From the NCBI RefSeq assembly GCF_900111025.1, contig NZ_FOFN01000002.1, forward strand, positions 186,001 through 250,000: DNA of 64,000 nt. Direction: 5' to 3'. Origin of the DNA: Hyunsoonleella jejuensis. GTDB taxonomy: Bacteria; Bacteroidota; Bacteroidia; Flavobacteriales; Flavobacteriaceae. Shown in pieces: positions 8,179-17,081 of the stretch. Both the position numbers and the translations under genes were made by a program. A model generated the notes under the pieces. It was not told the origin of the DNA, did no database searches, and worked only from the letters and a program-made list of their open reading frames with translations. The stretch's first letter is position 1. Every line of letters starts with the position of its first letter.

Positions 8179-11091
8179 TCAATCTTCAATTGCTTCATAA
8201 ATAAAGCGCTGAATTTCTGTTCTAATATTTTTCCTAAGCAATAGATTTTTTCCAGCATTTGGATACGTTCTATTTGCTAAAAACACATAAACAATTTCTT
8301 CTTCCGGATCTGCCCAAGCATAGGTTCCTGTGAATCCTGAGTGCCCAAAACTAGTCATTGAAATACAACCGCAAGTTGGACCTTCTTCATCTAATTGTGG
8401 TTTATCAAAACCTACGCCTCTCCTATTATCTTTTTCACAATAGTAACAGGTATTAAACTTATCAATAGTATTAGGACTCAGATACCGTTTTCCTCCATAA
8501 AACCCTTTTTGCAGATACATTTGCATAATTTTGGCAACGTCGTTGGCATTACTGAATATACCTGCATGACCACCAATACCATTCTGCATTGCTGCTCCCA
8601 TATCGTGCACGTAACCTTGTATTTTTTGGTAGCGGTAATAGTCGTCAACCTCAGTAGGCACAATATGTTGATTGCTTATTTTTCGATTGGGATTATACAT
8701 GGTATAATTTGCGCCTAAAGATTGATAAAAATGTGTTTGCACTAACTCATCCAATCTTTTGTCGTAATGCTTCTCAATAAATTTCTTTAAAATATAATAA
8801 GGAAAGTCACTGTAACGATAGCGTAAACGGTCTAAAAGCTCTGACTCGCGAATTATCTTTTGAATAGAATCCTGATAATCAGTTCTTAAATATAAATTTT
8901 TGGCAACTTCAACGTTATAACCTTTACTACGTTTTGTTTTATAGTATTTTCCGCTAGGGCGTTTAGTGACACTGTCTAAAGTGTGATAATAAAATGGTTC
9001 CCAAGGCCGTAAACGTGCATAGTGCGACAACATTTGTTTTATGGTAATATCTGCTTTATTTGAGCCTTTATATTCTGGCAATAATTCAGACAGTGGGCTA
9101 TTAAGTGACACCAAACCCTTTTCTTCCATCTCCATAAGTAATGGTAATGTGGCTAGGATTTTGGTAAGTGAGGCTACATCGTAAATATCATCAAAAGACA
9201 CTTTTTGTTTGCCTTCGTAGGTGTGTTTTCCAAAGTTCTTATTATAAATTACTTTGCCTTTTCTAGCAATAAGCAACTGAATACCCGGTGTCATCATAGA
9301 GTCAACCGCTACTTTTGCTATAGAATCAACACGTTTCAATTTTTCAGAACTCATACCTACACGTTCAGGAAGTGTATACCCCAAGCGCTTTAAACTATTA
9401 ATTTCTAAACCTTCTCCTGCTTTAAAAAACTCACCAACAGACACCGGTAGTTTTCCTTTAGAAGCAATAGCTCCAAATAAAAGTTGGGCAGATTTTTGCT
9501 GTGAAATTTTACTATTTTGATAGCTTACCACAATACTTTCAATATTTTCAATACTTTTCAAATCATTTAATGCGTAAGGCTTTACAAAAACATCTAAAAT
9601 AACATCATGGGTACGGGCAATTTCGTGAAGCCAAACCAATTCCTCGCTTGAAAACTTATACGATTTCCATGGATTTTCATCTGAACGATGAAATCCAATT
9701 ATAACCGTATTGTACGATTGAAGTTTTTTCATAAGTTCATCAAGCTTACCTGCTTCAATCCTATGGACTTTTGTATATTTTTTTAATTCATTATAAAAAT
9801 GACTGCCACTGTCATCACCTAAAGCAACATACGCCAAGGTTTTCGTTTCTAATTGTTTTAATGGTACTAAGTTACTTTGGTTCTTCACTACAGTAATTGC
9901 ATTTTCCAACAATTCTTCATAAAGTACATCATCTTCTAAACGATTCAAATCCTTATCTAAATTATATAAACCAATCGGCTCGTAATTATTTAGCCCCACC
10001 TTATACTTCGCCATTAAAATCTTTTTAACAGAATGTGCTAAACGTTCTTCTGTAACTTCGCCATTATTGTATGCATCCATGATTTTATCAACACCTATTT
10101 CTACATCTTCAGACATCAGCATCACATCGTTCCCTGCTTTAAAGGCAGCCAAATCTATATCGCCCGTATCACTAAAATTCGAAGCACCTTTCATAGTTAA
10201 GGCATCTGTAAATATAAGACCTTTAAAGCCTAAAGAATCTTTTAAAATATCTGTAACTATATGTTTTGATAATGAAGAAGGGAAGCCTTCGCGAGATTCT
10301 AAACTCGGTACGTTTAAATGTGCTACCATAACACTGGATAGCCCCTTACTTATAAGTTTTTTGTAAGGATACAACTCTACGGAATCTATACGTTTCGCAT
10401 CAAAACTTATGGTAGGTAAAGTGTGATGTGAATCTGCTTCGGTATCGCCATGACCTGGAAAATGTTTAGCATTAGCCAAAACACCAGCCCTTTGCATACC
10501 TTCCATAAAAGCCAAAGCTTTTTCTGTGACATTATCTCTATCTTCTCCAAAAGAACGATTGCCAATTATTGGATTTTTGGGATTTGTATTAATATCAACA
10601 ACTGGAGCAAAATTGAAATGAACACCTAAGCGTTTGCAATGTTCCCCTATTTTTCTCCCAGTCTGTTCTACCAATTTGTTGTCTTGAATAGCACCTAAAG
10701 CCATATTGTATGGAAAAGCATAAGTTGAGTCTAAACGCATGCTTAAGCCCCATTCTGCATCCATACCAATAAGCATTGGCAGGTTAGATATAGCTTGTAA
10801 TTCGTTATTTAAACTTGCTTGACGTTTTGGACCTCCATTAGAATAAATAATACCTCCTATATGATTTTCTCGTATCAACTTAATCACCCTATTCTTTATA
10901 ACCGAATTTTGATTAGACATCACTTGAACCATGTATAGCTGTCCCACGCGTTCTTTGAGTGTCATGGAATTATAAACACTATCTACCCATTTTATTTGGG
11001 CTTCTAGGTCTTCAGATTGTAGTGGGTTTATATTGTTTTGTCCACTTATTAAAGCACAAGTAAACAATAGGATATATAAGAAATGGCGCAT
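8179..11091 (-). CDS. GH3 beta-N-acetylglucosaminidase fused to a serine beta-lactamase-like domain
   Basis: A signal peptide (residues 1-17) is followed by a NagZ-like GH3 domain: the His/Asp general-acid motif KHFPGHGDTEADSH at 209-222 and the nucleophile D296 in FTDALTMKGA. A GH3 C-terminal region follows. The last third is a class C beta-lactamase/esterase fold with the nucleophile in SLTK (about 642), a YSD in the place of the Tyr motif, and HSGFTGT in the place of KTG. It is 970 aa long. The NagZ part should remove GlcNAc from muropeptides or other glycans in the periplasm. The second domain probably acts as an esterase or peptidase on cell-wall material rather than in antibiotic resistance (inference). 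This fusion is common in Bacteroidota. Confidence 0.9.
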   Translation of the reverse strand: MRHFLYILLFTCALISGQNNINPLQSEDLEAQIKWVDSVYNSMTLKERVGQLYMVQVMSNQNSVIKNRVIKLIRENHIGGIIYSNGGPKRQASLNNELQAISNLPMLIGMDAEWGLSMRLDSTYAFPYNMALGAIQDNKLVEQTGRKIGEHCKRLGVHFNFAPVVDINTNPKNPIIGNRSFGEDRDNVTEKALAFMEGMQRAGVLANAKHFPGHGDTEADSHHTLPTISFDAKRIDSVELYPYKKLISKGLSSVMVAHLNVPSLESREGFPSSLSKHIVTDILKDSLGFKGLIFTDALTMKGASNFSDTGDIDLAAFKAGNDVMLMSEDVEIGVDKIMDAYNNGEVTEERLAHSVKKILMAKYKVGLNNYEPIGLYNLDKDLNRLEDDVLYEELLENAITVVKNQSNLVPLKQLETKTLAYVALGDDSGSHFYNELKKYTKVHRIEAGKLDELMKKLQSYNTVIIGFHRSDENPWKSYKFSSEELVWLHEIARTHDVILDVFVKPYALNDLKSIENIESIVVSYQNSKISQQKSAQLLFGAIASKGKLPVSVGEFFKAGEGLEINSLKRLGYTLPERVGMSSEKLKRVDSIAKVAVDSMMTPGIQLLIARKGKVIYNKNFGKHTYEGKQKVSFDDIYDVASLTKILATLPLLMEMEEKGLVSLNSPLSELLPEYKGSNKADITIKQMLSHYARLRPWEPFYYHTLDSVTKRPSGKYYKTKRSKGYNVEVAKNLYLRTDYQDSIQKIIRESELLDRLRYRYSDFPYYILKKFIEKHYDKRLDELVQTHFYQSLGANYTMYNPNRKISNQHIVPTEVDDYYRYQKIQGYVHDMGAAMQNGIGGHAGIFSNANDVAKIMQMYLQKGFYGGKRYLSPNTIDKFNTCYYCEKDNRRGVGFDKPQLDEEGPTCGCISMTSFGHSGFTGTYAWADPEEEIVYVFLANRTYPNAGKNLLLRKNIRTEIQRFIYEAIED

Positions 11092-11323
11092 AGGGGATTA
11101 ATTAAGCAAATCAATTAGTTAACTAGTGACTAATAATCATGCCAAAATAACACTTTTAAAAAAAAGAGGAAAACACTTTATGATAGTTTTAAAACTAATC
11201 TGTGAACATCCGATTTAACTGTTCCTTCTTTGACCCAACTTTTACTTTAGTTTAGCCTTATGATTTATTTTTTTATTTTTCGTGTAGCTTTAATAGTCGC
11301 ATACTTATCCCCATAAATTATAA

Positions 11324-11351
11324 AAGTCCTTAACGTTATGGCTAAGGACTT
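11324..11351 (-). terminator. Terminator after the symporter gene
   Basis: A perfect 9-bp stem (AAGTCCTTA / TAAGGACTT) with a 10-nt loop lies 26 nt beyond the stop codon of the minus-strand symporter. The tract after the stem on the minus strand is T-rich but interrupted by A. It is in the right place and orientation. The rest of the 286-bp spacer 11092-11377 shows no gene. Confidence 0.6.
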
Positions 11352-11377
11352 AATTTATTTTAATGTTATAACCAGTT

Positions 11378-13027
11378 TTACCAAAACAACGCGTAAAGCA
11401 CTGTTAAAATTAACAAGACAGCAAACGAACCTATATTAAATAGTGGTGATGTTTTAAATAGTTGTTTTGTAATAGGAATACCTTTTGCATCATCGGCTCC
11501 TTTGTGTTGTACATAACTGAATAAAGCAATTACCCCCATAGTTAACAAAAGTGTATACCCCATTTGATCCATAAAAGGCACATCAACAAAAAATGACGAA
11601 CTAGACCATCCCTTAGGGGCCACTTTAAAGTACATTGCAATAGGAATTGATGCTAATGCCCCAATAATTGCAGCTTTGTTTGTAGTTTTCTTCCAAAACA
11701 AACCTAATAAGAACACAGCTAAAATACCCGGGCTTACAATACCAGTATATTCTTGTATAAATTGGAATGCCTGGTCTAAATTGCCTAATAAGGGAGCGAC
11801 TATACATGCTATCACTAAAGCCACAAAAGCTGAAATTCTTCCAGTATTCACTGTTGCTCTATCACTAGCATCCTTATTAATGTATTGTTTATATATGTCC
11901 ATTGTAAAAATTGTCGATGTAGAATTTAACATTGAAGCCAACGAGGATACAATGGCAGCAGCTAAAGCCGCAAAGGCGACACCTTTTAAACCAACAGGCA
12001 AAAATTGTAATAACCAAGGATATGCCTTATCTGCTTGACTTAATGAAGGTAAATTTTCAGAGGCGCTTACACCTAGTCTTGCCATAATTTCGGGATCATT
12101 TATCATTACATAGGCTGCTATACCAGGAATTACAACAATTAATGGGATAATTAATTTCAAAAACGCAGCAAACAATATACCTTTTTGCGCTTCTTTAAGT
12201 GATTTAGCAGCCAAAGTTCTTTGAATAATATATTGGTTGAACCCCCAATAATATAGGTTGGCAACCCACATACCCCCTACTAATACGCCTAAACCAGGTA
12301 AGTTCTTATATTCTGGATTAGATTCATCTAAGATCATTTCAAAACGCCCAGGAACAGTTTCGAAAACTGTAGTTAAACCAGATATAAAGCCTTCTCCACC
12401 AGATACGGTGTTTAGAGCTAAATACGTGGTAACCAATCCACCTAAAACCAAAAATATGACTTGAATAACATCCGTCCAGGCAACTGCCGAAAGACCACCA
12501 TACAAAGAATAAGCCGCTGCGAATAGCGCTAAACCTATTACGCCATAAATCAGTGGAATGCCCATTATGGTTTCTAAAGCAAGAGCACCCAAATAAAGTA
12601 CGGTAGTTAAGTTTACAAAAACGTATAGTGCTATCCAAAAAACTGCCAATATGGTTTTTAAATTAGTGGAATATCTTTTTTCAACAAATTCAGGTATGGT
12701 GTAAAGCCCTTTTTCTATAAAAATCGGTAAGAAATATTTACCAACAATTATTAAGGTTATGGCCGCCATCCATTCGTAGGAAGCAATAGCTAATCCTGAA
12801 GCAAAGCCAGAGCCAGACATACCAATAAATTGTTCTGCAGAAATATTAGCCGCAATCAAAGAAGCTCCAATAGCCCACCATGGTAAAGATTTACTCGCCA
12901 AAAAATAATCTTCAGCATTTTTTTGATGCCCTTTTTTATCTCGGGACACCCATAAACCTACACCTAAAATTAATATAGCGTAAGCAATAAAAACTACATA
13001 ATCCCAAGTATCAAATCCTGATGTCAT
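11378..13027 (-). CDS. Sodium/solute symporter of the SGLT family (probably galactose)
   Basis: Inner-membrane sodium-coupled sugar transporter (SSS family, 549 aa). Many hydrophobic helices are visible, along with the SSS signature region GGMWVANLYYWGFNQYIIQRTLAAK and a substrate/sodium-site segment AAIVSSLASMLNSTSTIFTMDIY. Sequence alone supports a sugar SGLT; galactose as substrate is inferred from the divergent regulator-galK-galT genes. It starts at the ATG at 13027, and a TATATTTG -7 box lies 28-35 nt upstream. It ends at the hairpin at 11324-11351. Confidence 0.88.
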   Translation of the reverse strand: MTSGFDTWDYVVFIAYAILILGVGLWVSRDKKGHQKNAEDYFLASKSLPWWAIGASLIAANISAEQFIGMSGSGFASGLAIASYEWMAAITLIIVGKYFLPIFIEKGLYTIPEFVEKRYSTNLKTILAVFWIALYVFVNLTTVLYLGALALETIMGIPLIYGVIGLALFAAAYSLYGGLSAVAWTDVIQVIFLVLGGLVTTYLALNTVSGGEGFISGLTTVFETVPGRFEMILDESNPEYKNLPGLGVLVGGMWVANLYYWGFNQYIIQRTLAAKSLKEAQKGILFAAFLKLIIPLIVVIPGIAAYVMINDPEIMARLGVSASENLPSLSQADKAYPWLLQFLPVGLKGVAFAALAAAIVSSLASMLNSTSTIFTMDIYKQYINKDASDRATVNTGRISAFVALVIACIVAPLLGNLDQAFQFIQEYTGIVSPGILAVFLLGLFWKKTTNKAAIIGALASIPIAMYFKVAPKGWSSSSFFVDVPFMDQMGYTLLLTMGVIALFSYVQHKGADDAKGIPITKQLFKTSPLFNIGSFAVLLILTVLYALFW

Positions 13028-13054
13028 AATATTTAGTTTAGTTGTTTAATGCAT

Positions 13055-13062
13055 CAAATATA
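13055..13062 (-). promoter_or_regulatory. -7 box of the symporter promoter, flanked by an inverted repeat
   Basis: TATATTTG on the minus strand matches TAnnTTTG and lies 28 nt before the symporter ATG. No good -33 box is seen. CATCAAA at 13052-13058 and TTTGATG at 13091-13097 form a spaced inverted repeat over this promoter and could be a regulator site. Confidence 0.4.
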
Positions 13063-13130
13063 TATATTTATAATTAAAGATTTTTACGTTTGATGTACAT
13101 TTAAGCAGAACACATTAACATTTTATCATA

Positions 13131-13150
13131 CTAGTAGGGTCTAGTAGGTT
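13131..13150. promoter_or_regulatory. Tandem 10-bp repeat, candidate operator of the gal regulator
   Basis: CTAGTAGGGT is followed directly by CTAGTAGGTT (one mismatch) in the 157-bp divergent spacer, starting 38 bp upstream of the regulator's -7 box. The placement between divergent transporter and regulator genes suggests an operator, perhaps of the GntR-type protein encoded next door. Role inferred only. Confidence 0.35.
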
Positions 13151-13168
13151 TTATGCAGATAAAATTTA

Positions 13169-13176
13169 TATCTTTG
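13169..13176 (+). promoter_or_regulatory. -7 box of the regulator gene; near-leaderless mRNA
   Basis: TATCTTTG matches the consensus exactly and ends only 8 nt before the ATG at 13185, so the transcript should begin within a few bases of the start codon. Confidence 0.55.
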
Positions 13177-13184
13177 TACTAATA

Positions 13185-14177
13185 ATGATTACAATAAATA
13201 AAAAAATAGGAGTTCCTAAATACCAACAAATCGTTTTTTCTATTGAAAAAGCAATTGTACGAGGTAAATTAAATAAAGGAGACCAAATACCTTCCATAAA
13301 CGCAATAAAAAAAAAGCACAACCTATCGCGTGATACAGTCTTAATGGCTTTTAACGAATTAAAGAATAGGGGCATTATTCAATCCGTTGTTGGAAAAGGT
13401 TACTATGTTACTAGTGAAAACATAAGTATTAAACAAAAGGTATTACTACTATTTGACGAATTAAATGCTTTTAAGGAGGATTTATTCAATGCTTTCATTA
13501 GTAATTTAAGTGAAAATATTGAAGTTGACATATACTTTCATCACTTTAACCTAAACGTTTTCAAACGAATAATAGAGGATAATAATGGTAATTACAACAG
13601 TTATATAATTATGCCTGCAAATTTAAAAAATACTGATAAAACAGTTAACAAATTACCAAAAGAGACGGTGTATATTCTCGATCAGATGCCTTGCGAATTG
13701 AAAGATTATTCAGGTATTTATCAAAATTTTAGAAAAGATATTTATAATAATCTAGAGAAAGCCTTTAGTCGCATTGTCAACTATAAAAAGCTATTACTAA
13801 TATTTTCTAATGATAAGCAGCCTCAAAGTATGAAAGATGGATTTATCGCGTTTTGTAAGGACAGAAACATACCTTTTGAAATCTTAAATTCCGTAGATGA
13901 TTATATGATAAAAAAAGGTGATTTATATGTTGTACCTGATGATAAAAGCCTGCTTCAAATTATAAAAAAAATGAAATCTCTCAATTTTACTCTAGCTGAG
14001 GATATTGGCATTATTTCTTATAATGACACATTGCTTAAAGAAATTGTTGAAGGTGGAATCACTACGATTTCTACTGATTTTACAGCTATGGGCAAACGTT
14101 TAGCAGAAATGATTCAAAATGAAGAGCATCAGCATATAGAAAACGTAAATCACCTAATTTTAAGAAATTCCCTTTAA
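13185..14177 (+). CDS. GntR-type HTH regulator with a LacI-like sensor domain
   Basis: Residues 1-75 are a GntR winged helix: KYQQIVFSIEKAIVRGKLNKGDQIPS, then HNLSRDTVLMAFNELKNRGII and a VVGKGYYV wing. Residues 80-330 resemble a periplasmic-binding-protein (LacI/GalR) sensor, including LAEDIGIISYND and a TTISTDFTAMGKRLAEM segment that is typical of LacI-family C-termini. The probable job is sugar-responsive control of the flanking symporter and gal genes. The effector is not readable from sequence; galactose is the inference. The ATG at 13185 sits almost at the predicted transcription start. Only 10 nt separate its stop from the galM remnant, so it likely heads the operon. Confidence 0.85.
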   Translation: MITINKKIGVPKYQQIVFSIEKAIVRGKLNKGDQIPSINAIKKKHNLSRDTVLMAFNELKNRGIIQSVVGKGYYVTSENISIKQKVLLLFDELNAFKEDLFNAFISNLSENIEVDIYFHHFNLNVFKRIIEDNNGNYNSYIIMPANLKNTDKTVNKLPKETVYILDQMPCELKDYSGIYQNFRKDIYNNLEKAFSRIVNYKKLLLIFSNDKQPQSMKDGFIAFCKDRNIPFEILNSVDDYMIKKGDLYVVPDDKSLLQIIKKMKSLNFTLAEDIGIISYNDTLLKEIVEGGITTISTDFTAMGKRLAEMIQNEEHQHIENVNHLILRNSL

Positions 14178-14187
14178 AAATATTCAA

Positions 14188-14703
14188 TTGTATCTAGTAA
14201 AAAACAATAAAGCGCAAAACCTTCTAGAAATTAATAATTCTATAAATTCGGTTTACGGTAAAACCTATTTAGACCGAGGTTTGAGTCTTCAAGAGGTTAC
14301 ACTTGGCGCTCATAAAATTATTCGGAATTTATCACCCCTAGATTATTCAAAGACCTATATGATGAATAGTATTGAAAAAGTGGTTTTAGGAGAGCATCAT
14401 ATTTCTACAAGCACGCAAAGTATTGAAAATGGTAAATCCATTAAAATCAAAAGTCAATTTATTGATGATTGCTGGATTTTATATTCTGATAAAGTTGTTT
14501 TTAAAACACCTCAATACAATTTACAATTAGATACTAACGGGAATAATAATTTTTTACAAGAGCTTTCCCCACCAACAGAAAACACAAAAGCCTTAAGGCT
14601 TACAAAAGGGCTTTAAAGTAGCTTTAACAAAAAAAGATTACAAAAATTAAAACCAAACGAAAGCTACAACATCAATTGGTCACTGAATATTAACAGTAAC
14701 TAA
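14188..14703 (+). pseudogene. Aldose 1-epimerase (galM-like) pseudogene: internal deletion and in-frame stop
   Basis: One frame runs from a TTG at 14188 to a TAA at 14701 and resembles both ends of a flavobacterial aldose 1-epimerase. The N-terminus contains NNKAQNLLEINNSINSVYGK and LSPLDYSKTY. The C-terminal part contains IDDCWILYSD and FKTPQYNLQLDTNG and, beyond an internal TAA at 14614, SSFNKK and KPNESYNINWSLN. Three defects are visible: no ATG at the start, loss of the middle of the protein between about 14360 and 14375 (only about 170 codons remain where about 270-290 are usual, and the catalytic His and HPYF-type regions are absent), and the in-frame stop. It lies between the regulator and galK, where a mutarotase is expected. 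The family call is from remembered motifs. Confidence 0.72.
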
Positions 14704-14715
14704 ACTTCAATTGTA

Positions 14716-15864
14716 ATGAGCGACAAACTGATAAAGGATGTAAAAAAAGCATATATAAAAGCCTTTAAAAAAGAGCCGTTGTTAATATTTTCTCCAGGTA
14801 GAATAAATATTATAGGTGAACACACCGATTACAACGATGGCTTCGTATTTCCGGCCGCTGTTGACAAAGGTATTGCAGCGGCGATTCAGAAAAGTGATAC
14901 TGGTAGCTCTACTGCAATTGCATTAGATTTAGACAGTACTATTGAGTTTGAACTCAATAAATTAAGGCCTTCTAAACAAGGTTGTTGGGAAAATTATGTG
15001 TTTGGTGTTATTGCCGAAATACAAAACAGGAACATTGTTGTGGGTGATTTTAACATCATTTTTAAAGGCAATATTCCTGGAGGTGCTGGTATGTCATCTT
15101 CTGCTGCATTAGAGAACAGTGTGGTATATGGTTTAAATGAGCTTTTTGATTTAGGTCTTACAAAGCATGATATGATTTTAATATCACAGAAAGCAGAACA
15201 TAATTATGTTGGGGTGAAATGTGGTATTATGGACCAGTATGCAAGTATGTTCGGGATAAAGAATAATGCCTTGCATCTAGATTGTCGCACGGTGGAATCC
15301 AAACCTTATAAAATTAATTTTAAGGACCATCAATTGATGTTGATAAATACTAATGTAAAACATAGCTTATCTGATAGTGCATACAATGACAGACGTTCGG
15401 CTTGTGAGCGCATTTCAGAATTACTTGGTATAAAAGCGCTTAGAGATGCTACAGAAGCAGATTTAGAAACTATAATAGACAAAGTTACTCCGGAAAACTA
15501 TCAAAAGGCTTTATTTGTGATTCAAGAGAATTCTCGGACGCTGAAGGCTGCAAAGGCTATTGAAGATGATGATTTGGAAAAATTAGGCGCTTTAATTTAT
15601 CAATCGCATAATGGATTATCAACGCAATATAAAGTGAGTTGTGATGAACTCGATTTTTTAGTAGAACAAGCCAAGAAAAACAAGCATGTTTTAGGTGCAA
15701 GAATGATGGGTGGTGGCTTTGGAGGTTGCACAATTAACTTAATAGCTAAAAATGAAGCTAAAGCATTTGCAGAAACCGCATCTAAGGCTTACAAGAAAAA
15801 ATTTGATAAGGAATGTTCCGTATATTTCGTAAAGTTATCTGATGGAACTCATTTGGTTAAATAA
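14716..15864 (+). CDS. galK: Galactokinase
   Basis: Phosphorylates alpha-D-galactose at O1 with ATP, the first Leloir step. The galactokinase signature GRINIIGEHTDYNDG lies near residues 28-42. The GHMP ATP loop PGGAGMSSSAALE is near 117-129, and the C-terminal GHMP motif GARMMGGGFGGC is near 327-338. The 382-aa length is typical. It starts 12 nt after the end of the galM remnant and is followed 22 nt later by galT. With the mutarotase copy broken, supply of the alpha anomer must be spontaneous or come from another gene. Confidence 0.95.
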   Translation: MSDKLIKDVKKAYIKAFKKEPLLIFSPGRINIIGEHTDYNDGFVFPAAVDKGIAAAIQKSDTGSSTAIALDLDSTIEFELNKLRPSKQGCWENYVFGVIAEIQNRNIVVGDFNIIFKGNIPGGAGMSSSAALENSVVYGLNELFDLGLTKHDMILISQKAEHNYVGVKCGIMDQYASMFGIKNNALHLDCRTVESKPYKINFKDHQLMLINTNVKHSLSDSAYNDRRSACERISELLGIKALRDATEADLETIIDKVTPENYQKALFVIQENSRTLKAAKAIEDDDLEKLGALIYQSHNGLSTQYKVSCDELDFLVEQAKKNKHVLGARMMGGGFGGCTINLIAKNEAKAFAETASKAYKKKFDKECSVYFVKLSDGTHLVK

Positions 15865-15886
15865 ACAATCTATAATGCGTTTTAAA

Positions 15887-16909
15887 ATGGAAGATACCAA
15901 ACTACAAGATTATTCACATAAACGATACAATATATTAACCGGAGAATGGGTGCTCGTATCTCCACATCGCGCAAAACGCCCTTGGCAAGGACAAAATGAG
16001 GCGGTTAATAATGAAAAGAGGCCAACGTACGACGATAAATGTTATTTGTGTGCAGGAAACACGCGTATAAATGGTGAAGTAAACCCCAAATACGAAGATG
16101 TATTTATTTTCACGAATGATTTTGCGGCTTTACAAAGTGATTCTCCAACTTTTTCGGTTAATGACGGACTTTTAGTTGCACAGAGCGAAACAGGTATTTG
16201 TAAAGTGATATGCTTTAGTCCTGATCACTCTAAAAGTCTGGCGGATATGTCTTCTGAAGAAATTCAAAAAGTAGTTTATGCATGGCAAGAACAATATAAA
16301 GAACTAGGCAGCAATCCAAAAATCAATTACGTACAAATTTTTGAAAACAAAGGAGCCGTTATGGGATGTAGTAACCCACACCCACATGGGCAAATATGGA
16401 GCCAATCCACATTACCAAATGAAGTCGATAAAAAAAATACGCAACAATTAAACTATTTTAATAACAACAATAGTAGTTTATTAGGTGATTATTTGACCCA
16501 AGAATTAGAAAAGAATGAACGTATCATTTTTGAAAATGAAGGTTTTGTAGTATTAGTTCCATTTTGGGCAATATGGCCATTTGAAGCTATGATTGTTCCA
16601 AAACGACATATGAGTAATATTTCAGAAATGGTGGATACCGAAACATTGCAATACGCTGAAGCCATCGCTATATTAACTAAAGCCTACGATAAAATCTTTA
16701 ATACATCATTTCCTTATTCAAGTGGTATTCATCAATCACCAACCGATGAAAACAATAATACACACTGGCATTGGCACATGAGTTTTTATCCCCCATTATT
16801 AAGAAGCGCTACAGTTAAAAAATTTATGGTAGGTTATGAAATGTTTGGTTCTCCGCAACGCGATATCACTGCTGAAACTGCTGTAAAAATGATGAAAGCA
16901 TTGCTATAG
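15887..16909 (+). CDS. galT: Galactose-1-phosphate uridylyltransferase
   Basis: Exchanges UMP between UDP-glucose and galactose-1-phosphate, the second Leloir step. Seen: RRYN-like start block HKRYNILTGEWVLVSPHR, zinc site CYLCAGN, and the active-site NPHPHGQIW whose second His takes the uridylyl group. A second His-rich block, THWHWHMSFYPP, lies near the C-terminus. Upstream in-frame ATGs at 15842 and 15875 exist; the one at 15887 best fits the family N-terminus and avoids overlap with galK. It gives 340 aa. galE is not in this window. Confidence 0.93.
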   Translation: MEDTKLQDYSHKRYNILTGEWVLVSPHRAKRPWQGQNEAVNNEKRPTYDDKCYLCAGNTRINGEVNPKYEDVFIFTNDFAALQSDSPTFSVNDGLLVAQSETGICKVICFSPDHSKSLADMSSEEIQKVVYAWQEQYKELGSNPKINYVQIFENKGAVMGCSNPHPHGQIWSQSTLPNEVDKKNTQQLNYFNNNNSSLLGDYLTQELEKNERIIFENEGFVVLVPFWAIWPFEAMIVPKRHMSNISEMVDTETLQYAEAIAILTKAYDKIFNTSFPYSSGIHQSPTDENNNTHWHWHMSFYPPLLRSATVKKFMVGYEMFGSPQRDITAETAVKMMKALL

Positions 16910-16959
16910 TAAATACTTGTAGTCTTCAAAAGTAAATTTAATGACTCACAATAGCACTT

Positions 16960-16979
16960 ATAGCTTAACGATAAGCTAT
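16960..16979. other. Perfect 8-bp stem hairpin after galT
   Basis: ATAGCTTA / TAAGCTAT with loop ACGA, 51 nt after the galT stop. There is no T-run on either strand, so it is not a standard terminator; it may stabilise the 3' end or be a protein site. Confidence 0.35.
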
Positions 16980-17081
16980 TTAGCAGGGCGCTCTTTATAA
17001 TGATAAATTGTTAAAATATTATAAATTACAGGTATTAGTGAGTTAAAAAAGTTTACTTTGAACTTTATAAATTTTGAACTC

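Noticed and set aside
15842-15886. Earlier start for galT overlapping galK
   Set aside because: The ATG at 15887 places the HKRYN block at the usual distance from the N-terminus and avoids the overlap.
16910-17057. Hairpin after galT considered as an intrinsic terminator
   Set aside because: No T-run follows on either strand; listed only as a hairpin.
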